Assembly (NCBI GenBank): GCA_021775805.1
Contig: JAJFHD010000046.1
Coordinates: 1 to 64,000, forward strand
DNA from: Alphaproteobacteria bacterium
GTDB taxonomy: Bacteria; Pseudomonadota; Alphaproteobacteria; Rhizobiales; JAJFHC01
Length of the DNA: 64,000 nucleotides
Direction: 5' to 3'
Part shown: positions 49,333 to 59,151 of the stretch, one piece after another
Layout: each line of letters begins with the position of its first letter
Position numbering within the stretch: position 1 is the first letter of the stretch
Made by a program: the position numbers and the translations under genes
Notes under the pieces: generated by a model
Seen by the model: only the letters and a program-made list of their open reading frames with translations
What the model was told of the DNA's origin: nothing
Database searches by the model: none

Positions 49333-49393
49333 CCCGTGCCGCGCACCCTTCAACCCGCCAATCCCTTCGAGTATGGTCCAGGATTGCGGTAGC

Positions 49394-49582
49394 CGATAGC
49401 ACTAAAGCATGTCGCGGATTATTGGGTTCTTTCCTGAAGCTGATTCGCAATACATCTCCACCGCTGTGGTTTTGCTGCCGTTCAAAACAGTCGTCTTCGT
49501 GCACCCACACGAAGACCTCCAGAGCTGCGATTCGGGAGTTGTACGTGTCAAGCACGCACATGACAGTTTCGCAGGACATCAT
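49394..49582 (-). pseudogene. 'VHEDD' ORF, copy 2, without its own stop
   Basis: From ATG 49582 or 49579 (AGGA upstream) the frame reads MSCETVMCVLDTYNSRIAAL and VFVWVHEDDCFERQQ, matching copy 1 at 34180-34374 without gaps. After the shared region the stop of copy 1 is not present and the frame runs on into the DMT gene in a wrong phase, to about 48716. It may be a decaying gene, or a real small protein with a different end. Coordinates mark only the conserved part. Confidence 0.5.
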
Positions 49583-49737
49583 ACATCCTGGGGGAATTAT
49601 TGATGAATACGATCAAACGCCAGGACCTTTGAAGTGCCAAACTGACGGTTGCTGACTGCAGCCGGCAAACCCTGCGCAAACGACATTTACCGACTCATGG
49701 ACAAGGCTTATGGTCGCTTGGTCGCAACTTGTGCTTT

Positions 49738-50007
49738 ATACCAAAGGAAGTAACTATTGACTCATTTCATGAGTTAAGCCTGTTCATCCGGGCAGGCGTG
49801 GTGCGCAGAACGATGCGGTGCGGTGCATCGGTCGAGCGCCGCAACGCACCCGGTGGGCCGGATTAACTCACCGAAGGCCGGGCATTTCTGGCCCCCGGAC
49901 ATCGTTGCGTTCCGCTTGGAGTGCACCCCACTCCGGCACGAAACGCGCCTCGCCGGATGACCAAAAATGCCGCGGTGAAATGGGTCAATAGTTACTTCCT
50001 TTGGTAT
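49738..50007. mobile_element. MITE-like element, 270 bp with 30-bp inverted ends
   Basis: The ends 49738-49767 and 49978-50007 are inverted copies matching at 29 of 30 bases, beginning ATACCAAAGGAAG. Inside are further inverted pairs: GAGTTAA near 49771 with TTAACTC near 49864, and TCATCCGG near 49785 with CCGGATGA near 49953. No transposase fits in 270 bases, so it is non-autonomous or a long hairpin repeat. I could not define a target duplication. The right end is only 22 bases from the NUDIX start. Confidence 0.75.
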
Positions 50008-50029
50008 TACACGTCCGGAGATTTGAATC

Positions 50030-50497
50030 ATGCACCGCATCGGCATCATCCCTTTCGATGTCAAGGATAATCTGACCGCGCTGCTGTTCGTCACGTCGAT
50101 GACGCGTGGACGCTGGATCTTGCCGAAGGGAAAAATCAAGCCAGGCGAGAGCCCCCAGGAAACCTGTCATCGGGAAGGCTTCGAGGAAGCTGGCGTTCGC
50201 GGCGTCGTTCTGGAAGATTTTCCACTGACCGTCGTGATCGGCAAGACGACCAAGAGCGGCGTACAGAACATACCGGTCACTTACTATCCCTATCTTGTCC
50301 AGGTGCAAGAAGACGACTGGCCGGAGAAGGAGCGCCGGCAGCGCCACTGGGCGTTGATTCAGGACGCGGCCAAGGTCGCCTACAAGGACGATTTTCACGG
50401 TTTGCTCAATCAGTTTGCGGCCCTGGAACCATGGATCAGAGAAGCTGCAGCACCCCATAAAGCAGCGCAGCCAGCGCAGCCGACGCCGGCACCGTAA
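50030..50497 (+). CDS. NUDIX hydrolase
   Basis: 155 residues from ATG 50030 with GGAG nine bases upstream, just outside the MITE. The NUDIX box is GKIKPGESPQETCHREGFEE followed by AG, after RWILPKGK. The form resembles diphosphoinositol-polyphosphate/diadenosine-type hydrolases found in alphaproteobacteria. It hydrolyses a nucleoside- or polyphosphate-diphosphate linkage; substrate unknown. The last 62 bases overlap the 3' end of the convergent phosphate transporter gene, giving a Pro/Ala-rich tail (AAQPAQPTPAP). Confidence 0.9.
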   Translation: MHRIGIIPFDVKDNLTALLFVTSMTRGRWILPKGKIKPGESPQETCHREGFEEAGVRGVVLEDFPLTVVIGKTTKSGVQNIPVTYYPYLVQVQEDDWPEKERRQRHWALIQDAAKVAYKDDFHGLLNQFAALEPWIREAAAPHKAAQPAQPTPAP

Positions 50498-51929
50498 TCA
50501 CCCAGGCGGCCGCAATCGACAGGACAAACCGCCTGCGGACAAGCCGCCGCCTGCCTCGGACGTGACGGCTGTTGAAGGCATCTTCCGCGGTGGCATTGAG
50601 CTTGTGCCCCGGCCGCAATTGCCGCTTGTTCGGATTTTCAGCGAATTCCCTCAGGAAGCCGACACCGAACACCGCGCCGACGGCAATGTGCGTCGAACTG
50701 ACCGGAAGCCCAAGAGTCGTGGCGATCAGCACAGTGACCGCGGAAGACAACGCCACGCAATAGGCTCGTGGCGAGTTCAGTCTGGTGATCTTCTCGCCGA
50801 CCACGGCAATCAGCTTGGGACCGAACAGTCCCAGCCCCAGCGCGATGCCGAATGCCCCGATCACCATCACCCAGAGCGGAATCGTGACCTTGCTGGCAAT
50901 GCCGGCATCCTCGCCAATGGTGGAGGCTATGGCAGCCAGCGGTCCGACCGCATTTGCAACATCGTTTGCCCCATGGGCAAAGGACAACAGGGCAACCCCA
51001 ATGATGAGCGGAAGATTGAACAACCCGTAGATCTGCTTCTTCTGGTTTTCCAGCGTCCTGATCTTCCGCGCGATATAGGGACGCGCCAGAATATAGGCCG
51101 CGAGGAACGAGGCGCCCGAGAACAGGACAATCTCGATCACCGACGGGCGCCAGATCTTCTTGAGCCCCTTCATGGCCATGTAAGCCGCAAAAGCCGCTGC
51201 CATAAGCCCGATCAGCATCGGCACCCATCTGCCAGCCGCCGTCAACCGGTCGTCGACGTTGAGCACTTTCTGTTTTATGAACAGCAGCAGCGCGGCAGCG
51301 ACCGCAGCGCCAAACACCGGCGAGATCACCCAGCTTGCCGCAATCTTGGCCATGGTCGGCCAATTGACGAGCCCGACACCCGCGGCTGCAATGCCGGCCC
51401 CGAGGACACCGCCGACAATCGAATGGGTGGTCGACACCGGCGCATTCAGGATTGTTGCCAGATTGATCCACAAGGCGGCCGCCAGCAGCGCGCTGATCAT
51501 GAGCAATCGAAAATCGGCGACGCTGATTTCGTCACTCGGTGCAATTATTCCCTTGGAGACGGTCTTGACAACGTCGCCACCGGCCAGAAGCGCACCGGCA
51601 GTCTCGCAGACAGCCGCGATCGCCACAGCCGCCATTACTGTGAGCACCTTGCCGCCGACCGCCGGGCCCATATTGTTGGCCACATCGTTGGCCCCGATGT
51701 TCAGGGCCATATAGCCGCCGATCACCGCTGCAATGACGATGATGAGCGTCTCCTCGCCAACCGGGATCAGTCCGCTGCCGATAACGACGGCAATAAATCC
51801 CAGGAATAGCGCGGACAGTCCCAGGGGAGTCAAAGCGCTTCGCACCTTCAGCGCTTGATCTTGACCGAAGCGAAGACGCCGCAGATCGTTGATGTACCGA
51901 TTTTCGGGATTCTTGTTGGTCTCGGTCAT
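50436..51929 (-). CDS. pit: PiT-family inorganic phosphate transporter
   Basis: 497 residues with about eleven membrane helices. Two PiT signature repeats are clear, GANDVANNMGPAVGGK in the first half and GANDVANAVGPLAAI in the second, plus PVSTTHSIVGGVLGAG and PVSSTHIAVGAVFGVG. These carry metal-phosphate with protons or sodium. The N-terminus has a cytoplasmic extension of about 35 residues. No phosphate-regulated pho genes or PhoU-like (DUF47) partner is adjacent. Convergent with the NUDIX gene. Confidence 0.93.
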   Translation of the reverse strand: MTETNKNPENRYINDLRRLRFGQDQALKVRSALTPLGLSALFLGFIAVVIGSGLIPVGEETLIIVIAAVIGGYMALNIGANDVANNMGPAVGGKVLTVMAAVAIAAVCETAGALLAGGDVVKTVSKGIIAPSDEISVADFRLLMISALLAAALWINLATILNAPVSTTHSIVGGVLGAGIAAAGVGLVNWPTMAKIAASWVISPVFGAAVAAALLLFIKQKVLNVDDRLTAAGRWVPMLIGLMAAAFAAYMAMKGLKKIWRPSVIEIVLFSGASFLAAYILARPYIARKIRTLENQKKQIYGLFNLPLIIGVALLSFAHGANDVANAVGPLAAIASTIGEDAGIASKVTIPLWVMVIGAFGIALGLGLFGPKLIAVVGEKITRLNSPRAYCVALSSAVTVLIATTLGLPVSSTHIAVGAVFGVGFLREFAENPNKRQLRPGHKLNATAEDAFNSRHVRGRRRLVRRRFVLSIAAAWVITVPASAALAALLYGVLQLL

Positions 51930-52217
51930 CCGGTCACAGATTCACCTTGCCGCAAGGGAGGCTCGTTGAAAATTCAGTTCTCGTTTGATCAGACGCTAAC
52001 AGATAGACACCAAGCGAGTACGAAAAATGCCCGTGTATCCCCAGAAAACTGCACTATCCGCCGAATTTCGCGCAGCGGTTTTGAGCACCGAAGGTCACGC
52101 CATGACCCGACCCGGCTCTGTCGCGGCGCCATGTCCCCTAGACTCAACCTCGCAGGAGCGACATAGTTACGGTTCGACAGACAGCAGACAACGCAAACCA
52201 CTTGCAGGAACCAACCA

Positions 52218-52415
52218 ATGTTGTCGCATTACACCGTCGGACTGAAGATCAAAAAGAAATCGGACCGTGTCTTTGTTGATGCCGAAGACGCGCTTATCGC
52301 CGCCCTCAAGGTCAAGGCCGAGCATCCCGAGGCCGCAATCATGTATGTTCGCCGGCAGAATCGCCGCGGCGACCTGCGTCACCCGGCCCACGCTCTGGCG
52401 GAAGAGGTCGGCTAG
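52218..52415 (+). CDS. Small conserved-looking hypothetical protein
   Basis: 65 residues from ATG 52218 with AGGA about nine bases upstream. The sequence is a basic start (YTVGLKIKKKSDRVFVDAED), a helix (ALIAALKVKAEHPEA) and a short strand (AIMYVRRQNRRGD), compact enough to fold. It converges with lpd, the stops being seven bases apart. I do not know the family. Codon use matches neighbouring core genes, which favours a real gene. Confidence 0.6.
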   Translation: MLSHYTVGLKIKKKSDRVFVDAEDALIAALKVKAEHPEAAIMYVRRQNRRGDLRHPAHALAEEVG

Positions 52416-52422
52416 ACCCGGC

Positions 52423-53829
52423 TCACATGTGGATCGTGCGCTTGGCTACGGCCAGTGCCGCTTCCTTGACCGCTTCGGTCAGGGTCGGGTGAGCATGGCA
52501 GGAACGCGCCAGGTCTTCCGCCGATCCGCCAAACTCCATGGCGACAACCGCTTCGGCAATCATTTCACCCACATTTGGCCCGATCATGTGAACGCCCAAA
52601 ATCCGGTCGGTGGCGGCATCCGCGAGAATTTTCACAAAACCGTCGGTTGACCGGTTGACCTTGGCCCGTCCGTTGGCGGTGAAGGGAAACTTGCCTGTGT
52701 TGTACGCGACCCCCTCGGCCTTGAGTTCTTCTTCGGTTTTACCGACGGTGGCAACTTCCGGACGGGTGTAAATGACGCCCGGAATGACGCCGTAATTGAC
52801 ATGACCCGACTGGCCGGCAAGGATTTCGGCAACCGCCACACCTTCGTCTTCGGCCTTGTGGGCAAGCATCGGTCCGGCGATGACGTCGCCGATGGCATAA
52901 ATCCCGTCCACATTGGACTTGAAGTGATCGTCCGTGATGACCCGGCCATGCCCGTCGAGCTCGACGCCGGCAACCTCGAGTCCAAGGCCCTTGGTATACG
53001 GCGCGCGGCCGATCGACACCAGGACCACATCGGCGTCCAGCATTGTAGTTTCGCCGCCTTTGGAAGGTTCTGTCGAAACCGACAACCGCGGTCCCGATGA
53101 GTCGATCCCGGTGACTTTTGTACTGAGTTTGAACTTCATGCCCTGTTTTTTGAGAATCCGCTGGAAGTTCTTGGAAACCTCCGCATCCAGGCCCGGCGTA
53201 ATGTGATCCAGAAACTCAACGACGGTGACCTCGGACCCGAGCCGGCGCCACACCGAGCCGAGCTCCAGCCCGATCACGCCTGCGCCAACGACAACCAGAT
53301 GCTCCGGCACCGATTGAAGCTCGAGCGCGCCGGTCGACGACACAATCCGCTTTTCGTCGATTTCGATACCCGGCAGTTGCGCCACGTCGGATCCGGTGGC
53401 AATGACGATGTTGCTGGTTTCGATCGACTGGAGGTCGCCTGAATCGCCCGTAATCGTCACCCGCCCGGCGCCGGGAATCGAACCGGTCCCGAAAAACGTT
53501 GTGACCTTGTTCTTCTTCAGCAGGAATTCGACGCCCTTCACATTGCCGTCGATACCTTCCTGCTTGTAGGCGAGCATGGCCGGCAGATCGAGTTCAGGCG
53601 GACTGACCTTGATCCCCATGGCACCGAATTCGTGACCGGCCTCCTCGAACAGTTCCGAGGCATGCAACAACGCCTTTGAGGGAATGCAGCCGACGTTGAG
53701 GCAGGTGCCGCCATGGACACCGCGCTTTTCGACGACAGCGACATTCATCCCGAGCTGAGCCGCCCGAATGGCACAGACGTATCCGCCAGGCCCTGTTCCA
53801 ATGACCACAAGGTCGAATTTATCCGCCAT
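52423..53829 (-). CDS. lpd: Dihydrolipoyl dehydrogenase (E3)
   Basis: 468 residues; reoxidises the lipoyl arm of 2-oxo acid dehydrogenases and reduces NAD. FAD-binding [20 protein letters not shown], the redox disulfide Cys43/Cys48 in [16 protein letters not shown]-binding [19 protein letters not shown], and the C-terminal His-Glu of the partner site ([16 protein letters not shown]) are all present. It is the last gene of the sucC-sucD-sucA-odhB-lpd set, 68 bases after odhB. Confidence 0.96.
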   Translation of the reverse strand: MADKFDLVVIGTGPGGYVCAIRAAQLGMNVAVVEKRGVHGGTCLNVGCIPSKALLHASELFEEAGHEFGAMGIKVSPPELDLPAMLAYKQEGIDGNVKGVEFLLKKNKVTTFFGTGSIPGAGRVTITGDSGDLQSIETSNIVIATGSDVAQLPGIEIDEKRIVSSTGALELQSVPEHLVVVGAGVIGLELGSVWRRLGSEVTVVEFLDHITPGLDAEVSKNFQRILKKQGMKFKLSTKVTGIDSSGPRLSVSTEPSKGGETTMLDADVVLVSIGRAPYTKGLGLEVAGVELDGHGRVITDDHFKSNVDGIYAIGDVIAGPMLAHKAEDEGVAVAEILAGQSGHVNYGVIPGVIYTRPEVATVGKTEEELKAEGVAYNTGKFPFTANGRAKVNRSTDGFVKILADAATDRILGVHMIGPNVGEMIAEAVVAMEFGGSAEDLARSCHAHPTLTEAVKEAALAVAKRTIHM

Positions 53830-53897
53830 ATCTACTCCGTGCCTGTTTGCCTCGCCGGCAAATCCGGTTGCCGCCCTTCGAAAAGCTCTTGATGCCG

Positions 53898-55160
53898 TTA
53901 GATATCCAGGATCATGCGCTGAGGATCTTCAAGGGATTCCTTCACCCGCACAAGGAAGGTGACCGCTTCCTTGCCATCGACGATCCGGTGGTCATAGGAC
54001 AGCGCCAGATACATCATGGGTCGGATCTTGATTTCGCCGTCGACGGCCATGGGACGCTGCTGGATTTTGTGCATACCCAGGATGCCCGATTGCGGGGCGT
54101 TGAGGATCGGTGTCGACATCAGCGAACCGTAGACCCCGCCATTGGAAATGGTGAAGGTGCCGCCCTGCATGTCCTCGATCTTGAGGTCGCCGTCTCTCGC
54201 CTTGGCCCCATAACCGGCAATGGTGGTTTCGATCTGAGCCAGGTTCAATGTGTCGGCATCGCGCACGACCGGCACCACCAGTCCCTTGTCTGTGCCCACC
54301 GCCACGCCGATGTGGTAAAAGTTCTTGTAGACCAGATCGTCGCCGTCAACTTCGGCATTCACGGCGGGAACATCCTGAAGCGCTGTGATGCAGGCCTTGA
54401 CGAAGAAACTCATGAAGCCGAGTTTCGCGCCGTGTTTCTTTTCGAACAGCTCCTTGTACTGGCTGCGCACCGCCATCACGGCCGTCATGTCGACCTCGTT
54501 GAAGGTAGTCAGCATCGCTGCCGTGTTCTGGGCCTCTTTCAGACGCCGCGCAATGGTCTGGCGCAGGCGCGTCATCCGCACCCGTTCTTCGCGTGACGCG
54601 TCGTCGGGTGCCGTCGATGCCCGTGCGACCGCGGGCGCGGGAGTCGGCGCCGGCGCAGCCGCGGGTGCCGGGGCAGGCGTTTCGGTCGACTTCAGCGCTT
54701 CCAGGACATCGCCCTTGACCAGGCGACCGTCCTTGCCGGTGCCGTCGATCGATGCGGCATCGACGTCGTTTTCCTCAACCAGTTTGCGCACCGACGGGGC
54801 CAGGGGTGCACCGGCGACGGGTTTGACCGCGACCGGTGCCGCGGCAGGTGTCGGTGCGGGCTCCGGCGGTTTCGGTGCCGGTGCTGCCGCCGCAGGTGCC
54901 GGCTTTGCGGCAACTGCCCCGCTGCCTTCGCCGATCGCGCCGAGCAGCGCGCCGACTTCCACGGTCGTGCCGTCCTTTGCGATGATTTCCGCCAGAACCC
55001 CCGCTGCCGGTGCAGGGACTTCGATCGTCACCTTGTCGGTCTCGAGTTCGACCAACGGTTCGTCAATGGCAATCGCATCGCCTTCTTTCTTGAACCATTG
55101 AGCGATGGTTGCCTCCGTCACGGACTCGCCCAAGGTGGGGACCCGAATTTCCGTTGCCAT
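53898..55160 (-). CDS. odhB: 2-oxoglutarate dehydrogenase E2 (dihydrolipoyl succinyltransferase)
   Basis: 420 residues. The N-terminal lipoyl domain carries the modified Lys43 in [14 protein letters not shown] flexible Ala/Pro linker, the E1/E3-binding domain (about 125-165, [20 protein letters not shown]), a second linker and the catalytic domain (about 195-420) follow, with the active-site His in [12 protein letters not shown]. It forms the 24-mer core that passes succinyl groups to CoA. The linkers are unusually rich in Ala-Pro. Confidence 0.96.
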   Translation of the reverse strand: MATEIRVPTLGESVTEATIAQWFKKEGDAIAIDEPLVELETDKVTIEVPAPAAGVLAEIIAKDGTTVEVGALLGAIGEGSGAVAAKPAPAAAAPAPKPPEPAPTPAAAPVAVKPVAGAPLAPSVRKLVEENDVDAASIDGTGKDGRLVKGDVLEALKSTETPAPAPAAAPAPTPAPAVARASTAPDDASREERVRMTRLRQTIARRLKEAQNTAAMLTTFNEVDMTAVMAVRSQYKELFEKKHGAKLGFMSFFVKACITALQDVPAVNAEVDGDDLVYKNFYHIGVAVGTDKGLVVPVVRDADTLNLAQIETTIAGYGAKARDGDLKIEDMQGGTFTISNGGVYGSLMSTPILNAPQSGILGMHKIQQRPMAVDGEIKIRPMMYLALSYDHRIVDGKEAVTFLVRVKESLEDPQRMILDI

Positions 55161-55214
55161 AGTGACCTCTCTTTTGTTGTGATTTTCCGTTCACCCGGTG
55201 TCGCACGGGCAACG

Positions 55215-58169
55215 TCAGGCTTCCTCGCGAAGAGCCTCTTCCAGAAACGCTTTGACTTCCTTGAGATGTTTCGTCATCAGACCGGTTGCCGTGGCCGCGG
55301 ATTCCGTGCGGCCGGCATAGCGCGGCCGCTTGTATCGGGCCTCGTTGGCGTTCAGCACCTCTTCCACGAAAGGTTCGATAAAAGTCCAGGCGCCCATGTT
55401 CTTGGGCTCTTCCTGGCACCAGACAATCTCAGCTTTCCGGAACCGGTAGAGTTCTTCCGTCAGCGCCTTCGTCGGGAACGGATAAAGCTGCTCGATGCGC
55501 ATCAGGTAGACATCGTTGATGCCGCGCGCTTCGCGTTCGTCGTAAAGGTCCCAGTAGACCTTGCCCGAGCACAGCACCACGCGCCTGATTTCTTCGTCGG
55601 GAACCAGTTTGATCTTTGAGTCCGGCAGGACATGGGCATCGTCCCAAAGAACGCGGTGGAAAGTTGAATCCGGTCCGAACTCCTCAATCCGGGACACGAC
55701 ACGTTTGTGGCGCAGCAATGATTTTGGCGTCATCAGCACCAGCGGCTTGCGGAAGTCACGCTTGAGCTGCCGGCGCAGGATGTGGAAATAGTTCATTGGC
55801 GTCGTGCAGTTCGCCACCTGCATGTTGTCTTCCGCGCACGATTGCAGATAGCGCTCGAGCCGGGCCGAAGAGTGCTCCGGCCCCTGCCCCTCGTAACCGT
55901 GCGGCAAGAGCAGAACCAGTCCCGACATGCGCAGCCACTTGGTCTCGCCGCTTGAAATAAACTGGTCGATCACAACCTGGGCGCCATTGGCGAAATCGCC
56001 GAACTGGGCCTCCCACAGAACCAGTGCATTGGGTTCCGCCAGACTGAAGCCGTACTCAAAGCCCAGAACGGCTACTTCCGACAGCATCGAATTGATGACC
56101 TCGTAACGCGCCTGGCCTTCGGATATGTTTTGCAGAGGCGTGAATGTGGCTTCCGTCGCCTGATCGTTCAAGACCGAATGCCGCTGCGAGAACGTTCCCC
56201 GTTCACAGTCCTGGCCGGACAGTCGCACCGGATAGCCTTCGTCGACAAGCGTCCCGAAGGCCAGAGCTTCCGCCATTGCCCAATCGATGCCTTCCCCGTC
56301 CTCAATCATCTTGCGACGGTTACCCATGATCCGCTGAATTGTGCGATGTGCATTGAATCCTTCCGGGATCTCGGTGAGCTTTGCGCCGATCCTTTTCAGA
56401 GATTCGATTTCGACCCCGGTCTGTCCGCGACGCGGTCCCTGCTCCGCACGGCTCAATCCCGACCATGCGCCGTCGAGCCAGTCGGCCTTGTTCGGACGAA
56501 ACTCCTCACCGGCGGCAAATTCCTCTTCCAGATAGGCCCGGAACTCCGCCTGCATCGCGGTGAAGTCCTCGGCCGTCAGCAGACCGTCCTTGACCAGCCT
56601 CTCGCCATATATCTGAAGAGTCGTCGGGTGGGTCTTGATCTTCTTGTACATCAGCGGCTGGGTAAACATCGGCTCATCGCCTTCGTTGTGCCCGAACCGG
56701 CGGTAACAGAACATGTCGATGACCACCGGCTTGCCAAACTTCTGGCGAAACTCGATCGCGACCTTTGCCGCATAGACCACAGCTTCCGGATCGTCGCCGT
56801 TGACGTGGAAAATAGGCGATTCGATCATCTTGGCTGCATCCGAAGGATAAGGAGACGATCGCGAGTAATGCGGACTGGTCGTGAAACCGATCTGGTTGTT
56901 GACGATGAAGTGTATAGATCCACCCGTCCTGTGGCCCTTAAGCCCCGACAGGCCGAAACATTCCGTCACCACGCCTTGCCCGGCAAACGCAGCATCGCCA
57001 TGCAGCAACAGCGAGAGCACCTTGGTGCGATCGACGTCTTCGTGCTGGTCCTGCTTGGCGCGCACCTTGCCGAGCACGACGGGGTCGACGATCTCGAGAT
57101 GCGACGGATTTGCTGTCAGGGACAAGTGAACCGTGTTGCCGTCGAATTCGCGGTCCGACGACGTGCCCAGGTGATACTTGACGTCGCCCGAGCCCTCCAC
57201 ATCCGAAGGATTGGACGACCCGCCCCTGAACTCATTGAAGATCGCACGGAAAGGTTTGCCCATGACATTGGACAGCACATTGAGCCGGCCGCGATGCGGC
57301 ATGCCCAGAACGATTTCCTCCAGGCCCAGATTACCGCCGCGCTTGATGATCTGTTCGAGGGCGGGAACCATGGATTCGCCGCCATCCAGACCGAAACGCT
57401 TTGTGCCGGTATATTTGACGTCGATGAATTTCTCGATGCCTTCGGTTTCCACCAGCTTGCGCAGGATCGCCAGCCGGCCTTGGGGCGTAAAGGAGATCTC
57501 CTTGTCGGGCCCTTCGATGCGCGCCTGCAGCCAGCCCTTTTCTTCCGGATTGGTGATGTGCATGAACTCCACACCGAGCGTCGAACAATAGGTCCGCCGC
57601 AGGATGTCGAGCATTTCACGGATTGTCGCGGACTCCAGCCCCAGCACGTTGTCGATGAAGATCGGCCGGTCCATATCGTCTTCGCCGAACCCGTAGGTCG
57701 ACGGTTCGAGTTCGGGATGATACGGCTTCTCGCCCAGCGCCAGCGGATCGAGATCGGCATTGAGGTGGCCTCTGATCCGGTAGGCCCGGATCATCATCAG
57801 GGCACGGACCGAGTCCAGGGTCGCCGAGCGCAGGTTATCCGATGAAACAGGCTCGCGGCTGGATTTGGCGCGATCGCTGATCTTGCCCTTGATTTCCGTC
57901 TCTAGCGGCGCCCAGTTGCTGTCGAGCACGCTGACCATCTCGCCATTGGCCGGGATCGGCCAGTCCTTGCGTTCCCATGACGCCCCGCGGGCCTCGGCAA
58001 TGACCTGGTCGCGGTCGTCGTTCAGTTGCGAGAAAAATTCCTGCCACTCATCGCCAACGGAAGACGAGTCTTCCTGGTATTGCGCGTATAGCTGTTCGAT
58101 GAATGAAGCGTTGCCACCGTAGAGAAACGATGTTCCGGCGAGAACGTCGTTCTTCTGGTCTTTTGCCAT
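55215..58169 (-). CDS. sucA: 2-oxoglutarate dehydrogenase E1
   Basis: 984 residues; thiamine-diphosphate-dependent decarboxylation of 2-oxoglutarate in the TCA cycle. Recognisable: N-terminal E2-binding peptide FLYGGNASFIEQLYAQYQED, core residues RIRGHLNADLDPLAL, VLGMPHRGRLNVLSNVMGKP, cofactor-binding LLHGDAAFAGQGVV, HFIVNNQIGFTTSP, and the C-terminal transketolase part VLWEAQFGDFANGAQVVIDQ. Length is typical. It lies 106 bases after sucD and 55 before odhB. Confidence 0.97.
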   Translation of the reverse strand: MAKDQKNDVLAGTSFLYGGNASFIEQLYAQYQEDSSSVGDEWQEFFSQLNDDRDQVIAEARGASWERKDWPIPANGEMVSVLDSNWAPLETEIKGKISDRAKSSREPVSSDNLRSATLDSVRALMMIRAYRIRGHLNADLDPLALGEKPYHPELEPSTYGFGEDDMDRPIFIDNVLGLESATIREMLDILRRTYCSTLGVEFMHITNPEEKGWLQARIEGPDKEISFTPQGRLAILRKLVETEGIEKFIDVKYTGTKRFGLDGGESMVPALEQIIKRGGNLGLEEIVLGMPHRGRLNVLSNVMGKPFRAIFNEFRGGSSNPSDVEGSGDVKYHLGTSSDREFDGNTVHLSLTANPSHLEIVDPVVLGKVRAKQDQHEDVDRTKVLSLLLHGDAAFAGQGVVTECFGLSGLKGHRTGGSIHFIVNNQIGFTTSPHYSRSSPYPSDAAKMIESPIFHVNGDDPEAVVYAAKVAIEFRQKFGKPVVIDMFCYRRFGHNEGDEPMFTQPLMYKKIKTHPTTLQIYGERLVKDGLLTAEDFTAMQAEFRAYLEEEFAAGEEFRPNKADWLDGAWSGLSRAEQGPRRGQTGVEIESLKRIGAKLTEIPEGFNAHRTIQRIMGNRRKMIEDGEGIDWAMAEALAFGTLVDEGYPVRLSGQDCERGTFSQRHSVLNDQATEATFTPLQNISEGQARYEVINSMLSEVAVLGFEYGFSLAEPNALVLWEAQFGDFANGAQVVIDQFISSGETKWLRMSGLVLLLPHGYEGQGPEHSSARLERYLQSCAEDNMQVANCTTPMNYFHILRRQLKRDFRKPLVLMTPKSLLRHKRVVSRIEEFGPDSTFHRVLWDDAHVLPDSKIKLVPDEEIRRVVLCSGKVYWDLYDEREARGINDVYLMRIEQLYPFPTKALTEELYRFRKAEIVWCQEEPKNMGAWTFIEPFVEEVLNANEARYKRPRYAGRTESAATATGLMTKHLKEVKAFLEEALREEA

Positions 58170-58275
58170 CCTGTCGCGTCGGCCGGGCGCATCGCACCCG
58201 ATCCGCCTTTCTCAATCTCGTTTAGCCGTTTGAGTCACAAAACATTACCGTGAACCCCAATGAGGAAACACCCTC

Positions 58276-59151
58276 TTACCCATTCAAAACCTTGACAAGC
58301 GTGGTGCCAAGGGACGCCGGCGAGTCAGCGACCGATATGCCGGCCGAACGCATCGCGTCCATCTTGCTCTCAGCGCCACCCTTGCCGCCGGAAATGATGG
58401 CGCCTGCATGGCCCATCCTGCGGCCCGGAGGTGCTGTCACCCCGGCAATGAAACCGACCACAGGCTTCTTGACCTTGGATTGCTTGATGAAGTCCGCGGC
58501 ATCCTCTTCTGCGGAGCCGCCGATTTCACCGATCATGATGATCGATTCCGTTGCATCGTCGCCCAGGAACAGATCGAGGCAGTCGATGAAATCGGTACCG
58601 TTGATGGGATCGCCGCCAATGCCGATGCAGGTCGACTGACCCAGGCCAGCGGCCGTGGTTTGGGCAACCGCTTCGTAGGTCAGAGTCCCCGACCGTGACA
58701 CGATGCCGACCTTGCCGGCCTTGTGGATGTGTCCGGGCATGATGCCGATCTTGCATTGATCGGGTGTTATGACGCCGGGACAGTTCGGGCCGACCAGACG
58801 GGTGTTCGAGCTGCTTAGCGCCCGCTTGACCTTGACCATGTCGGCCACCGGAATGCCCTCGGTAATGCACACGGCAAGTTCGATTCCCGCAGCGATAGCT
58901 TCAAGAATGGCGTCCGCTGCGAACGGCGGCGGCACGTAGATGGCGCTGGCGGTGGCGCCTGTAGCAGAAACCGCCTGACCGACGGTATCGAACACCGGCA
59001 GTCCCAGATGCTCCGATCCGCCCTTGCCGGGCGTCACGCCGCCGACCATCTTGGTGCCGTAGGCAATCGCCTGTTCCGAGTGGAATGTTCCCTGGCTGCC
59101 CGTGAAGCCCTGGCAGATTACCTTGGTATTGCGATCGACCAGTACAGCCAT
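58276..59151 (-). CDS. sucD: Succinyl-CoA synthetase alpha subunit
   Basis: 291 residues; binds CoA and carries the phosphorylated His. CoA-binding [20 protein letters not shown] is near the start, [17 protein letters not shown] in the middle, and the active His lies in [16 protein letters not shown] near residue 248. Its ATG shares a base with the sucC stop (TGATG), giving tight coupling for the heterodimer. Confidence 0.97.
   Translation of the reverse strand: MAVLVDRNTKVICQGFTGSQGTFHSEQAIAYGTKMVGGVTPGKGGSEHLGLPVFDTVGQAVSATGATASAIYVPPPFAADAILEAIAAGIELAVCITEGIPVADMVKVKRALSSSNTRLVGPNCPGVITPDQCKIGIMPGHIHKAGKVGIVSRSGTLTYEAVAQTTAAGLGQSTCIGIGGDPINGTDFIDCLDLFLGDDATESIIMIGEIGGSAEEDAADFIKQSKVKKPVVGFIAGVTAPPGRRMGHAGAIISGGKGGAESKMDAMRSAGISVADSPASLGTTLVKVLNG

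Noticed and set aside
48716..49393. Continuation of the VHEDD copy 2 frame into the DMT gene
   Set aside because: Past the shared 62 residues the frame lies in a wrong phase of the DMT permease and reads as low-complexity Arg/Gly/Asp sequence, so only the first part is credible.
52027..52245. 72-codon plus-strand frame before the small gene at 52218
   Set aside because: No Shine-Dalgarno and no fold-like pattern; overlaps the better-supported 52218 start.
56130..57845. 571-codon plus-strand frame in sucA
   Set aside because: Antisense to a fully conserved 2-oxoglutarate dehydrogenase; no start signal and no recognisable product.
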